Shown here one piece after another: positions 24,516 through 32,600 of a stretch of DNA of 64,000 nt. Position numbers and translations under genes: made by a program. A model generated the notes under the pieces. It made no database searches and was not told where the DNA came from. It worked only from the letters and a program-made list of their open reading frames with translations. Within the stretch, counting starts at the first letter, position 1. Each line of letters starts with the position of its first letter. Where the stretch lies: NCBI RefSeq assembly GCF_044904605.1, contig NZ_JADIKI010000022.1:124001-188000 (forward strand). The letters run 5' to 3'. Origin of the DNA: Dyella_B humi. GTDB taxonomy: Bacteria > Pseudomonadota > Gammaproteobacteria > Xanthomonadales > Rhodanobacteraceae.

Positions 24516-26030
24516 ATGACCACCATCAAGCAAGACGATCTGATCCAGTCCGTTGCCGACGCCCTGCAGTACATCAGCTACTACCACCCGGTCGACTACA
24601 TCACCAATCTAGCCAAGGCCTATGAGCGCGAGGAGTCGCCGGCCGCCAAAGACGCCATGGCGCAGATCCTGATCAATTCGCGCATGGCGGCGGAGGGGCA
24701 TCGTCCGCTGTGCCAGGATACCGGCATTGTCACCGTGTTTCTCAAGGTCGGCATGGACGTGCGCTGGGACGCCAGCATGAGCCTGGAAGACATGGTCAAC
24801 GAGGGCGTGCGTCGTGCCTACAACCATCCGGACAACAAGCTGCGCGCGAGCGTGCTGGCCGATCCCGCCGGCAAGCGCAGCAATACCAAGGACAACACGC
24901 CTGCGGTGATCAACGTTTCGATTGTTCCTGGCGATACGGTGGACGTGATCGTGGCGGCGAAGGGTGGCGGCTCCGAGGCCAAGTCCAAGTTCGTGATGCT
25001 CAATCCGTCGGATTCCATCGTCGACTGGGTGCTCAAGACCGTGCCGACCATGGGCGCGGGTTGGTGTCCGCCGGGCATGCTGGGCATCGGCATCGGTGGC
25101 ACCGCCGAGAAGGCGATGCTGTTGGCGAAAGAGGCATTGATGGAGCCGATCGACATCCAGGACCTGATTGCCCGCGGTCCATCGAGCCGCGCCGAAGAAT
25201 TGCGCCTCGAGCTGTACGAAAAAGTGAACGCGCTGGGCATAGGCGCGCAGGGCCTGGGCGGCCTCACCACGGTGCTCGACGTGAAGGTCAAGGATTACCC
25301 CACCCATGCCGCCAATCTGCCGGTGGCGATGATTCCCAACTGTGCCGCCACGCGCCACGCGCACTTCACCCTGGACGGCTCCGGTCCGGTCATGCTCGAT
25401 CCGCCCTCGCTGAAAGACTGGCCCGAGCTCACCTACGACGCCTCTAAGGGCCGCCGCGTGAACCTGGATACGGTCACCCGCGAGGAAGTAGCAAGCTGGA
25501 AACCCGGCGAAGTGCTGCTACTCAACGGGAAGCTGCTCACTGGCCGCGATGCCGCGCACAAGCGCATGGTCGACATGCTGAACAAGGGCGAGAAGCTGCC
25601 GGTGGATTTCACCGGACGCTTTATCTACTACGTCGGCCCGGTCGATCCGGTGCGGGATGAAGTGGTCGGCCCCGCCGGCCCCACCACCGCCACCCGCATG
25701 GACAAGTTCACCGAGCAGGTGCTGGCACAGACCGGCCTGCTGGGCATGGTCGGCAAGGCTGAGCGCGGCCCGACTGCGATCGAGGCCATAAAAAAGCACC
25801 AGTCCGTGTACTTGATGGCCGTGGGCGGCGCAGCGTACCTGGTCTCCAAGGCCATCAAGGCCAGCCGTGTGCTGGCTTTCGAAGATCTGGGCATGGAGGC
25901 GATCTACGAGTTCGAGGTGAAGGACATGCCGGTGACCGTGGCGGTGGATTCAGCCGGTACCTCGGTACACAAGACCGGGCCGCGGGAGTGGCAGGCGAAG
26001 ATTGGGAAGATTCCCGTATTGGTCGAGTAA
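24516..26030 (+). CDS. fumA: Fumarate hydratase, class I (iron-sulfur)
   Basis: A 504-residue class I fumarase that interconverts fumarate and malate in the TCA cycle in the cytosol. N- and C-terminal fumarase domains are fused in one chain. Likely 4Fe-4S ligands are the Cys in PLCQDTG (residue 66), in GWCPPG and in PNCAATRH. The C-terminal swivel domain includes GPTTATRMD. Length matches the single-chain form (about 500-550). No Shine-Dalgarno is obvious before the ATG (AGCCGCCGCC), so initiation may be weak or leader-dependent. The fumA/fumB naming of class I enzymes is arbitrary outside enterobacteria. Confidence 0.93.
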   Translation: MTTIKQDDLIQSVADALQYISYYHPVDYITNLAKAYEREESPAAKDAMAQILINSRMAAEGHRPLCQDTGIVTVFLKVGMDVRWDASMSLEDMVNEGVRRAYNHPDNKLRASVLADPAGKRSNTKDNTPAVINVSIVPGDTVDVIVAAKGGGSEAKSKFVMLNPSDSIVDWVLKTVPTMGAGWCPPGMLGIGIGGTAEKAMLLAKEALMEPIDIQDLIARGPSSRAEELRLELYEKVNALGIGAQGLGGLTTVLDVKVKDYPTHAANLPVAMIPNCAATRHAHFTLDGSGPVMLDPPSLKDWPELTYDASKGRRVNLDTVTREEVASWKPGEVLLLNGKLLTGRDAAHKRMVDMLNKGEKLPVDFTGRFIYYVGPVDPVRDEVVGPAGPTTATRMDKFTEQVLAQTGLLGMVGKAERGPTAIEAIKKHQSVYLMAVGGAAYLVSKAIKASRVLAFEDLGMEAIYEFEVKDMPVTVAVDSAGTSVHKTGPREWQAKIGKIPVLVE

Positions 26031-26348
26031 CTCACCTTGGTGAATCCCTCTCTCCTACGCCTGATTAGCGTCGAATCTCAGTTACACCTCATCGTCGCCC
26101 CGGCGAAAGCCGGGGTCCAGCGCCTTTCACGCGATTCGAAGTCACTGGATCCCGGCTTTCGCCGGGACGACGAGCAAAAAAAAGCACGGCAAGCTGAGAT
26201 CCATACTAATTAGATCCCCTCGGGAGAGGGGCTATGCACCGCAAGCATTTAGCCATCCAAACGCTATGCCGATTTATCGGTTGCATTCCGGCTGACGCGT
26301 TGCAACACTGGCGGAATTGACTTTCCCGCAGCCCTAGACAGAGAAACC
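26031..26348. other. Intergenic region upstream of lysine-pathway gene
   Basis: About 320 bases. Besides the family 1 repeat it holds a small hairpin CCCCTC-GGGA-GAGGGG at 26216-26231. No lysine riboswitch core was recognised, and no clear promoter. Confidence 0.5.
26092..26173. repeat. Nested inverted repeat, family 1, copy 2
   Basis: Arms 26092-26120 and 26145-26173 are inverted repeats, each with an inner hairpin CCCCGGCGAAAGCCGGGG. It lies between fumA and the LysC-LysA gene. The stem sequence differs from copy 1 in compensated pairs, while the GCGAAAGC core is kept. Confidence 0.9.
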
Positions 26349-28961
26349 GTGACCTCGAATGCCCCCGCGCCGCTTTCCGCCGGCGCACCCTGGATCGTGA
26401 TGAAGTTTGGCGGCACCAGTGTCGCTACCCTGCCGCGCTGGCAGAACATCCGCGAACTCATGGCCAGCCGTCGTGCCGAAGGCGCGCGCGTGCTGGTGGT
26501 CGTGTCCGCGCTGACCGGCATCACCGACGCACTCAAACAACTGTGCGCCCAGGAAGACAAAGGCAAACGCATCGAGGCTTACAAAACGATCGTGCAGCGT
26601 CACTACGAGCTGCTCGATCACATGCAGCTTGCCGTGCCGGACACTTTGGCTGCACGTCTGCGCGAACTGGCAAAGCTGGCCGAAGAAGGCCCGGCTGTGA
26701 TGGGTGAACTCGCATGGTCCGCGCTGGTGCAGGCGCACGGCGAGCTGATGTCCAGCGCGTTGGGCGCAGCGTTCCTTTCGCACAGCGGCTTGGCCACGCA
26801 ATGGGTGGATGCGCGCGAATGCCTTGCCGCAGTTGCGCTGCCGAATCAAAACGAACGCACCAAACTGCTTTCGGCGATGGTCGAGGCCAAACCCGATTCT
26901 GCATTGAACGAACGCTTGGCCAGGCTGGGTGAAGTGTTCATCACGCAGGGCTTTATCGCACGCGAAGCACAAGGCGGTACTGTGCTGCTCGGCCGTGGCG
27001 GTTCGGATACGTCGGCTTCGTATTTCGGCGCATTGTTGAAAGCGCAGCGTGTGGAAATCTGGACCGACGTGGCCGGCATGTTCACCGCCAACCCGCGCCA
27101 AGTGCCGGGTGCCCGCCTGCTGCAGAAACTCGATTACGAAGAAGCCCAGGAAATCGCTTCCACCGGCGCGAAAGTGCTGCATCCGCGCTGCCTGTCGCCG
27201 CTGCGTGAGCCGCGTGTGCCGATGTTGATCAAGGACACCAATCGCCCCGAGCTGGAAGGCACGGTGATCGGCCCGGAAGTGCGTGAGCATGCACCCAGTG
27301 TGAAGGCGATCAGCGCGCGCAAGGGACTGACGCTGGTGTCGATGGAGTCGGTGGGCATGTGGCAGCAGGTCGGCTTTCTGGCCGACGTGTTCGCGCAGTT
27401 CAAGCAGCATGGCTTGTCGGTGGACCTGATCAGCTCGGCGGAAACCAACGTCACCGTGTCGCTGGATCCCACCGAGAATCTGCTCGATTCCAACGCTGTC
27501 GCCGCGCTCGCCAGCGACCTGGCGAAAGTCTGCCGCGTGAAGGTAATTGCGCCATGCGCGGCGATCACGATGGTCGGTCGCGGCATGCGTTCCATGCTGC
27601 ATACCTTGTCAGGTGTGTTGGCGGAATTCGGCCAGCTGCGCGTGCATCTGATCTCGCAGTCGTCCAACAACCTCAACCTCACTTTCGTGGTGGATGAGAG
27701 CGTGGTCGACGAACTGGTACCTCGCCTGCACGAAATGCTGATCGCCGCCGGCGCGTTGCGCACCGACGACAGCGCCTTGTTCGGACCAAGCTGGCAAAGC
27801 TTGTACGGCAGCGGCGAAACCGTGACGGCGGGCGATGCCTGGTGGCGCACGGAATGCCGCGAGCGCTTGCTGACGCTCGGCGCAGAAGCCACGCCGCGTT
27901 ACGTCTATCACCTGCCGACCGTGCGCAAGCAGGCACGTGAGCTGAAAACGCTTGCTGCGGTGGATCGCCTGCATTACGCGGTAAAGGCCAATACGCACCC
28001 GGCCATTCTTGCTGCGCTGGCCGAGGAAGGCTTCGGTTTCGAATGCGTGTCGCCAGGCGAATTGAAAGCGGTGATGGCGGTGGTGCCCGAATCGGCGCCG
28101 TTGCTGTTTACGCCCAACTTCGCGCCGCGTGCCGACTACGCATGGGCGTTTACCACGCGTGCCACGGTATCGCTGGATTCGCTCTATCCGCTGGAGCATT
28201 GGGGCGATGTATTCCGCGGTCGCGAAATCGTGCTGCGCCTGGATCTTGGCCGTGGCCTGGGTCATCACGAGAAGGTGCGCACCGGCGGCAGCGGCAGCAA
28301 ATTCGGTTTGCCGGTGGACCAACTCGACGCATTCTTGCGCCTGGCCGATGCGCATGGCGTCACCGTGCGCGGCCTGCATGCGCACCTGGGCTCGGGCATT
28401 CTCGACGTCAAGCACTGGGGTGAGGTGTACGGCCAGCTGGCCAGCATCGCCGAACGCATCGGCAGCGTCGCTTTCCTCGATATCGGCGGCGGCCTCGGCG
28501 TGCCCTCGCATCCCGGCGAAGCGCAGCTGGATATCGCGGCATTGCAGGAGATGTTGCACAAGGTGAAAGCCGCGTATCCGCATTACGCGCTGTGGATGGA
28601 ACCCGGCCGTTACCTGGTGGCCGATGCGGGCGTGCTGATCACGCGCGTGACGCAGCAGAAAGGCAAGGGCTCGTGGCGTTATCTCGGCGTGGACACCGGC
28701 ATGAACAGCCTGATTCGCCCCGCGCTGTACGACGCTTGGCACGAAATCGTAAACCTCACCCGCCTGGACGAACCCGCCACCGCGCTCTACCAAGTGGTTG
28801 GCCCGATCTGCGAAAGCGGCGACGTGATCGGCTCCGATCGCCGCCTGCCGGAAGCGCAGGAGGGCGACGTAGTGCTGATCGCCCAGGCCGGCGCTTACGG
28901 CAAGGTGATGTCCTCGCCGTACAATCTGCGCGATGAGGCGGAAGAGATCATTATTGAGTGA
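26349..28961 (+). CDS. Bifunctional aspartate kinase/diaminopimelate decarboxylase
   Basis: An 870-residue fusion carrying the first and last steps of the lysine branch. The N-terminal aspartokinase has KFGGTSV (about residue 18) and LLGRGGSDTSA, followed by ACT-like regulatory segments (about 300-480). The C-terminal alanine-racemase-fold decarboxylase begins near residue 500 and has the PLP lysine Lys546 (YAVKAN), HLGSG, GGGLGVPSH, EPGRYLVADAG and CESGD. The same fusion is known in Xanthomonas relatives. The product also supplies meso-diaminopimelate balance for peptidoglycan. Translation is assigned to GTG 26349; the Shine-Dalgarno is weak. Confidence 0.95.
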   Translation: MTSNAPAPLSAGAPWIVMKFGGTSVATLPRWQNIRELMASRRAEGARVLVVVSALTGITDALKQLCAQEDKGKRIEAYKTIVQRHYELLDHMQLAVPDTLAARLRELAKLAEEGPAVMGELAWSALVQAHGELMSSALGAAFLSHSGLATQWVDARECLAAVALPNQNERTKLLSAMVEAKPDSALNERLARLGEVFITQGFIAREAQGGTVLLGRGGSDTSASYFGALLKAQRVEIWTDVAGMFTANPRQVPGARLLQKLDYEEAQEIASTGAKVLHPRCLSPLREPRVPMLIKDTNRPELEGTVIGPEVREHAPSVKAISARKGLTLVSMESVGMWQQVGFLADVFAQFKQHGLSVDLISSAETNVTVSLDPTENLLDSNAVAALASDLAKVCRVKVIAPCAAITMVGRGMRSMLHTLSGVLAEFGQLRVHLISQSSNNLNLTFVVDESVVDELVPRLHEMLIAAGALRTDDSALFGPSWQSLYGSGETVTAGDAWWRTECRERLLTLGAEATPRYVYHLPTVRKQARELKTLAAVDRLHYAVKANTHPAILAALAEEGFGFECVSPGELKAVMAVVPESAPLLFTPNFAPRADYAWAFTTRATVSLDSLYPLEHWGDVFRGREIVLRLDLGRGLGHHEKVRTGGSGSKFGLPVDQLDAFLRLADAHGVTVRGLHAHLGSGILDVKHWGEVYGQLASIAERIGSVAFLDIGGGLGVPSHPGEAQLDIAALQEMLHKVKAAYPHYALWMEPGRYLVADAGVLITRVTQQKGKGSWRYLGVDTGMNSLIRPALYDAWHEIVNLTRLDEPATALYQVVGPICESGDVIGSDRRLPEAQEGDVVLIAQAGAYGKVMSSPYNLRDEAEEIIIE

Positions 28962-28980
28962 TCTTGCGGCTTTTAACTCG

Positions 28981-29017
28981 CTCCCCCCTCCGGGGAGAGG
29001 GCTGGGGTGAGGGGTCA
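28981..29017. repeat. Family 2 palindromic repeat
   Basis: CCCCCCTCC/GGGGAGAGGG-type hairpin followed by CTGGGGTGAGGGGT. It is the left border of the DUF559 gene region; the tail TCAGCCTCGC is shared with the element at 29467. Confidence 0.85.
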
Positions 29018-29047
29018 GCCTCGCCAGATGTAGAAAGGAACTCAGGG

Positions 29048-29428
29048 ATGAAGCGGATGCATGTCCGCAGAGCAAGGGATCTGCGCGGCAACATGACAGA
29101 TGCGGAGCGATTGCTGTGGTGTCATTTGCGCAATCGGCTGTTTTCTGGACGGAAGTTCCGCACGCAGCATGAAATCGATCGTTACATCGTCGATTTCGTA
29201 TGTGCGGAGGCAAAGCTGATTGTGGAACTGGATGGCGGACAGCATGCGGAGCAGATGGAGCAAGATGCGGAGCGAACGCGCAGGCTGGAGACACTAGGCT
29301 ATCGTGTACTGCGTTTTTGGAACGATGATGTTTTGACGAATACTGACGCAGTGCTTGAGGCGATTTTGGAAGTTCTCGCAAGATTCGCCCCTCACCCCAG
29401 CCCTCTCCCCGGAGGGGAGAGGGAGTAG
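29048..29428 (+). CDS. DUF559 endonuclease-like protein
   Basis: A 126-residue protein of the DUF559 group, which has a PD-(D/E)XK/Vsr-like endonuclease fold. Segments typical of the group are MTDAERLLWCHLRNR, FRTQHEIDRYIVDFVC, LIVELDGGQHAEQ and YRVLRFWNDDVL. The acidic residues in IVDF and ELDGGQH are the likely metal ligands. The start at 29048 has AAAGGAA. The last 16 or so residues (FAPHPSPLPGGERE) are encoded by a family 2 palindromic repeat, so the native C-terminus probably ended near VLEAILEVL. The gene is enclosed by such repeats on both sides. No methylase or restriction partner is nearby. Confidence 0.87.
   Translation: MKRMHVRRARDLRGNMTDAERLLWCHLRNRLFSGRKFRTQHEIDRYIVDFVCAEAKLIVELDGGQHAEQMEQDAERTRRLETLGYRVLRFWNDDVLTNTDAVLEAILEVLARFAPHPSPLPGGERE
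29389..29426. repeat. Family 2 palindromic repeat overlapping the DUF559 3' end
   Basis: CCCTCTCCCC-GGA-GGGGAGAGGG preceded by CCCTCACCCCAG. It supplies the last codons and, just after it, the stop codon of the DUF559 gene. Confidence 0.9.
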
Positions 29429-29466
29429 AGCGCGAGGCGAGGTCAAACAATCTCGCCTTACCCAGC

Positions 29467-29504
29467 ACCCTCTCCCTTCCGGGGGAGAGGGTTGGGGTGA
29501 GGGG
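29467..29504. repeat. Family 2 palindromic repeat, inverted relative to 29389
   Basis: ACCCTCTCCC-TTCC-GGGGGAGAGGGT followed by TGGGGTGAGGGGTGAACCTCGCG. It lies 40 bases upstream of the murL start and forms an inverted pair with the previous element. Confidence 0.88.
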
Positions 29505-29546
29505 TGAACCTCGCGAAGTGTTAGAAACAAAGCCGGAGCTTTCTGA

Positions 29547-30896
29547 GTGACCCACCCGATCCAACCCCGCCTGACCCAGGTCTTCCACTTCGTACGCCGC
29601 AGCTATGCCGACGGCGTGGCCGAGCTGGTCTATGCCTTCGACCAGGGTGAGGAATTGATCGAGCGGGTGCGTTTTCCTGCGCCGCCCGCGCTGACGCCGG
29701 AGCGCAAGCATGCGTTCGATGCCGCACTGAAGCTGCTGCACTACATCGCGGGCGTCAGTTACTACAAGGCGGGCGTGCCGCCGAAGATCGAAGTAGCCGA
29801 CGGTCCACTCGACGACGCAACGGCGGATCTGCTCGATGCGCTGTACCTACATGGTCTGGCCGAATTCGCCTATCGCAACGGTCTGGACCTGCGCGGGCGT
29901 ATCGCCTTCCCGCGATCCGGCGAGCCGCCGGGTAAAGTGGAGGCGTCCGCGTTGCATCTTCCCAAGCGCACCCTCGTTCCGATCGGTGGCGGCAAAGACT
30001 CCCTGGTCGCTGCCGAAGCGATCAAGCAGATCAGCGGTGAGGCGACCGCGGTGTGGGTGGGCAATTCGCCGTTGATCGCCGCCTGCGCTGAACGCACTGG
30101 CTTGCCGACGCTCAACATCCAGCGCGAACTCGCGCCCGAGCTGTTCGAATTGAACCGGCTTGGTGCTTGGAACGGCCATATTCCAGTGACGGCGGTGAAC
30201 TCGGCGATTCTTGCCGTGGCCGCCGTGCTGTACGGCTTTGACAGCATCGCCTTCGCCAATGAGCGCTCCGCATCAGCCGCCACGCTGGAATACGAAGGGC
30301 AGCAGGTGAATCACCAGTGGAGCAAGGGTTACGCGTTCGAGCGCATGCTCAGTGATTGGCTGCATACGCATGTTGCAGCGGATCTGGACTATTGTTCCTT
30401 GCTGCGGCCGTATTCGGAACTTGCGATCACACGTGCGTTTGCGAAACACACGCAGTACTTCGACGTTTTCTCCAGTTGCAACCGCAACTTCAAGATTCTG
30501 GGGCCAAAGCCCGCCGATCGCTGGTGTGGACAATGCCCGAAGTGCCATTTCGTATTTCTCGCGCTGGCGCCGTTCCTGCCCAAGCCGCGCCTGCTCGCCA
30601 TCTTCGGCCGCAATTTGCTTGATGATGAATCGCAGGCAGCCGGTTTCGATGCGCTGCTCGAATATCGTGATCACAAACCGTTCGAATGCGTGGGCGAAGG
30701 CGCTGAAGCGCGCGCGGCGATGTACACGTTGAGCCAGCGTCCGGAGTGGCAGGAAGACGCGCTTGTCGCACGTTTCCGTAGCGAAATCCTGCCGCAGCTC
30801 GATGCTTCGCAGCTCGCGCCGGAGCCTTGGTTGCAGCCATCCGGCGAACATCGCGTACCGGCGCGCCTGCAAGCGGCGCTGGCGGCGATCGGTTGA
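29547..30896 (+). CDS. murL: UDP-MurNAc-L-Ala-L-Glu epimerase
   Basis: A 449-residue protein matching MurL, which epimerises the terminal L-Glu of UDP-MurNAc-L-Ala-L-Glu to D-Glu in the MurD2-MurL route described in Xanthomonas. Recognisable marks are the nucleotide-binding loop PIGGGKDSLVAAE (about residues 148-160), SIAFANERSAS and the Cys-rich RWCGQCPKCHFVF (about 324-336). Start is GTG 29547 with CCGGAG eight bases upstream. It ends one base before the murD2 start, so the two are an operon. It acts in cytoplasmic peptidoglycan precursor synthesis. Confidence 0.93.
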   Translation: MTHPIQPRLTQVFHFVRRSYADGVAELVYAFDQGEELIERVRFPAPPALTPERKHAFDAALKLLHYIAGVSYYKAGVPPKIEVADGPLDDATADLLDALYLHGLAEFAYRNGLDLRGRIAFPRSGEPPGKVEASALHLPKRTLVPIGGGKDSLVAAEAIKQISGEATAVWVGNSPLIAACAERTGLPTLNIQRELAPELFELNRLGAWNGHIPVTAVNSAILAVAAVLYGFDSIAFANERSASAATLEYEGQQVNHQWSKGYAFERMLSDWLHTHVAADLDYCSLLRPYSELAITRAFAKHTQYFDVFSSCNRNFKILGPKPADRWCGQCPKCHFVFLALAPFLPKPRLLAIFGRNLLDDESQAAGFDALLEYRDHKPFECVGEGAEARAAMYTLSQRPEWQEDALVARFRSEILPQLDASQLAPEPWLQPSGEHRVPARLQAALAAIG

Positions 30897-30897
30897 C

Positions 30898-32256
30898 ATG
30901 CGCATCGCCGAACTGACCGGGCAGCGCGTAGCGATCTGGGGTTTTGGACGCGAAGGGCGCGCAGCCATTCGCGCGATTCGCCAGCGTCTGCCGGATTTGA
31001 CGCTCGCGCTCTATTGCAACGCATCCGAAGCAGTGGAAGCGCAGGTATTCGATGCGGCACTGAACGTCTACCCGAACGAACCTGACGCCGTGGCGCTCAG
31101 CGCTTATGACGTTGTGGTGAAATCGCCGGGCATTTCCGCCTACAAGCCCGTGATTCTTACTGCGCAAGCGCAGGGTACGCGTTTCACCTCAGGCACCGCG
31201 CTATGGTTTGCTGAGCATCCGCAGGCGCGCGTCGTTGCGGTGACTGGTACCAAAGGCAAAAGCACAACCACGGCATTGATCGCGCATCTCGCACGGATGT
31301 TGGGCGTGCGCACCGCGCTGGCCGGCAATATTGGCCTGCCGTTGCTTGAGCTGCTCGATGGCCAGGCCGAACTATGGGCAATCGAATTGTCCAGCTTCCA
31401 GACTGGCGAAGCAGGGTCATTGGAACTGGGTGTGATCACCAGCCTCTACGAGGAGCATCTCGATTGGCACGGCTCGCGCGAGCGTTACGTGGCTGACAAG
31501 CTCAAACTCGCTGACGCAGCTCGCCATTTGCTGGTGAACGCCCAACAACCCACGCTGCTGGAAAAAACGTCCCATCACGCGCATCGCCTATTATTCGGGC
31601 ATACGGAAGGTTGGCATGTGGCGGAGGGATTCATCCGTCGCGGCACGGCTGACGTGTTTTCGTTGCAACGCCTTTCCGTTCCTGGCCTGCACAACGCCTT
31701 CAATGCTTGCGCTGCGCTCGCCGCGCTGGAAGCGATGGGCATCGATGCGACGGCGGCGGCACCGGGGCTGGCTACATTTCGTCCATTGCCGCATCGCCTG
31801 CAAACGCTTGGTGAGCGCGACAGCCTGCAATGGATCAACGATTCCATCAGCACCACACCGCAGGCGACGCTTGCGGCGCTGGAGAGCCTGCACGATCGGG
31901 AAGTCACGGTGATCGTCGGCGGGCATGATCGCGGATTGGATTGGACACCCTTCGTCGATGCGGTCAAATCGCGCACAGCCTTGCGCATCGTGACACAGGG
32001 CGCCAACGGCCCGCGCATCGCCGCCGCCTTGCGCGTCTCCAAGTCCGAGGTGCCCATGGGCGATGTCGACAAGTTGTCGGATGCTGTCGAGATGGCACGC
32101 ATCATCACCCCGCCGGGTGGTACGGTGCTGCTGTCGCCCGGCGCGCCGAGTTTCGATCAATTCCATGATTACGCCGAACGTGGGCGACACTTCGCTGCGC
32201 TGGCAGAGTTTGACGAGCAAGCGATCGTGGGTATTGAAGGGCTGGGTATTGCCTGA
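30898..32256 (+). CDS. murD2: UDP-MurNAc-L-alanyl-L-glutamate ligase (MurD2)
   Basis: A 452-residue Mur ligase. The N-terminal Rossmann-like domain (VAIWGFGREGRAA, about residues 11-23) is followed by the ATP-binding loop VTGTKGKSTTT (about 115-125), then ELSSFQ, a Lys-containing ADKLKL segment that may carry the carbamylated Lys, and C-terminal NDSISTTPQAT and VGGHDRGLDW. MurD2 adds L-Glu rather than D-Glu to UDP-MurNAc-L-Ala; the specificity is inferred from its pairing with murL. ATG 30898 lies one base after the murL stop. A hairpin at 32357-32376 downstream has no T-tract. Confidence 0.93.
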   Translation: MRIAELTGQRVAIWGFGREGRAAIRAIRQRLPDLTLALYCNASEAVEAQVFDAALNVYPNEPDAVALSAYDVVVKSPGISAYKPVILTAQAQGTRFTSGTALWFAEHPQARVVAVTGTKGKSTTTALIAHLARMLGVRTALAGNIGLPLLELLDGQAELWAIELSSFQTGEAGSLELGVITSLYEEHLDWHGSRERYVADKLKLADAARHLLVNAQQPTLLEKTSHHAHRLLFGHTEGWHVAEGFIRRGTADVFSLQRLSVPGLHNAFNACAALAALEAMGIDATAAAPGLATFRPLPHRLQTLGERDSLQWINDSISTTPQATLAALESLHDREVTVIVGGHDRGLDWTPFVDAVKSRTALRIVTQGANGPRIAAALRVSKSEVPMGDVDKLSDAVEMARIITPPGGTVLLSPGAPSFDQFHDYAERGRHFAALAEFDEQAIVGIEGLGIA

Positions 32257-32600
32257 GCCATCGATGCGGCTGCGCTGAGCGCAGATCTAACTTCACGCCA
32301 GCGACGATTGTCACTCGCCATCTAGTTTGCGCATTGTCCGTATACGAACGCTGAAGCCGCTTGCGTCTGCAAGCGGGCTAGGTCGTTGCTGCTCGCTTCG
32401 TACACTTACTTCGCCGTTATCTCTGACTAATCTTAATTAGTGGAAATGCCTTCATGCATATTCAGCGATCCCTTATAGGGTTTGCCTTGGCTATGCCGTA
32501 GTTTTTCGTCATTCCGCGCCTTTATAGGCAGTTGGCTGATTGGCTGCTTTGCGTATCAAGGGATATCGGGTTGCGGCTACTTTGCAGGAGGGTTCAGGAA
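32257..32600. other. Intergenic region between murD2 and MASE1 gene
   Basis: About 344 bases, more AT-rich than its surroundings. It contains hairpins CTGCGC-TGA-GCGCAG (32270-32284) and CCGCTTGC-GTCT-GCAAGCGG (32357-32376), neither followed by a T-tract, and short palindromes such as CCCTTATAGGG. No coding potential was recognised. The promoter of the next gene probably lies in its second half. Confidence 0.55.

Noticed and set aside
26031..26348. Lysine riboswitch upstream of LysC-LysA
   Set aside because: The conserved lysine-aptamer core was not recognisable; the visible structure is the family 1 repeat and a small hairpin.
28981..29504. CRISPR-like array from repeated GGGGAGAGGG units
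   Set aside because: Repeats are palindromic, irregularly spaced and separated by a gene; no uniform spacers and no cas genes.
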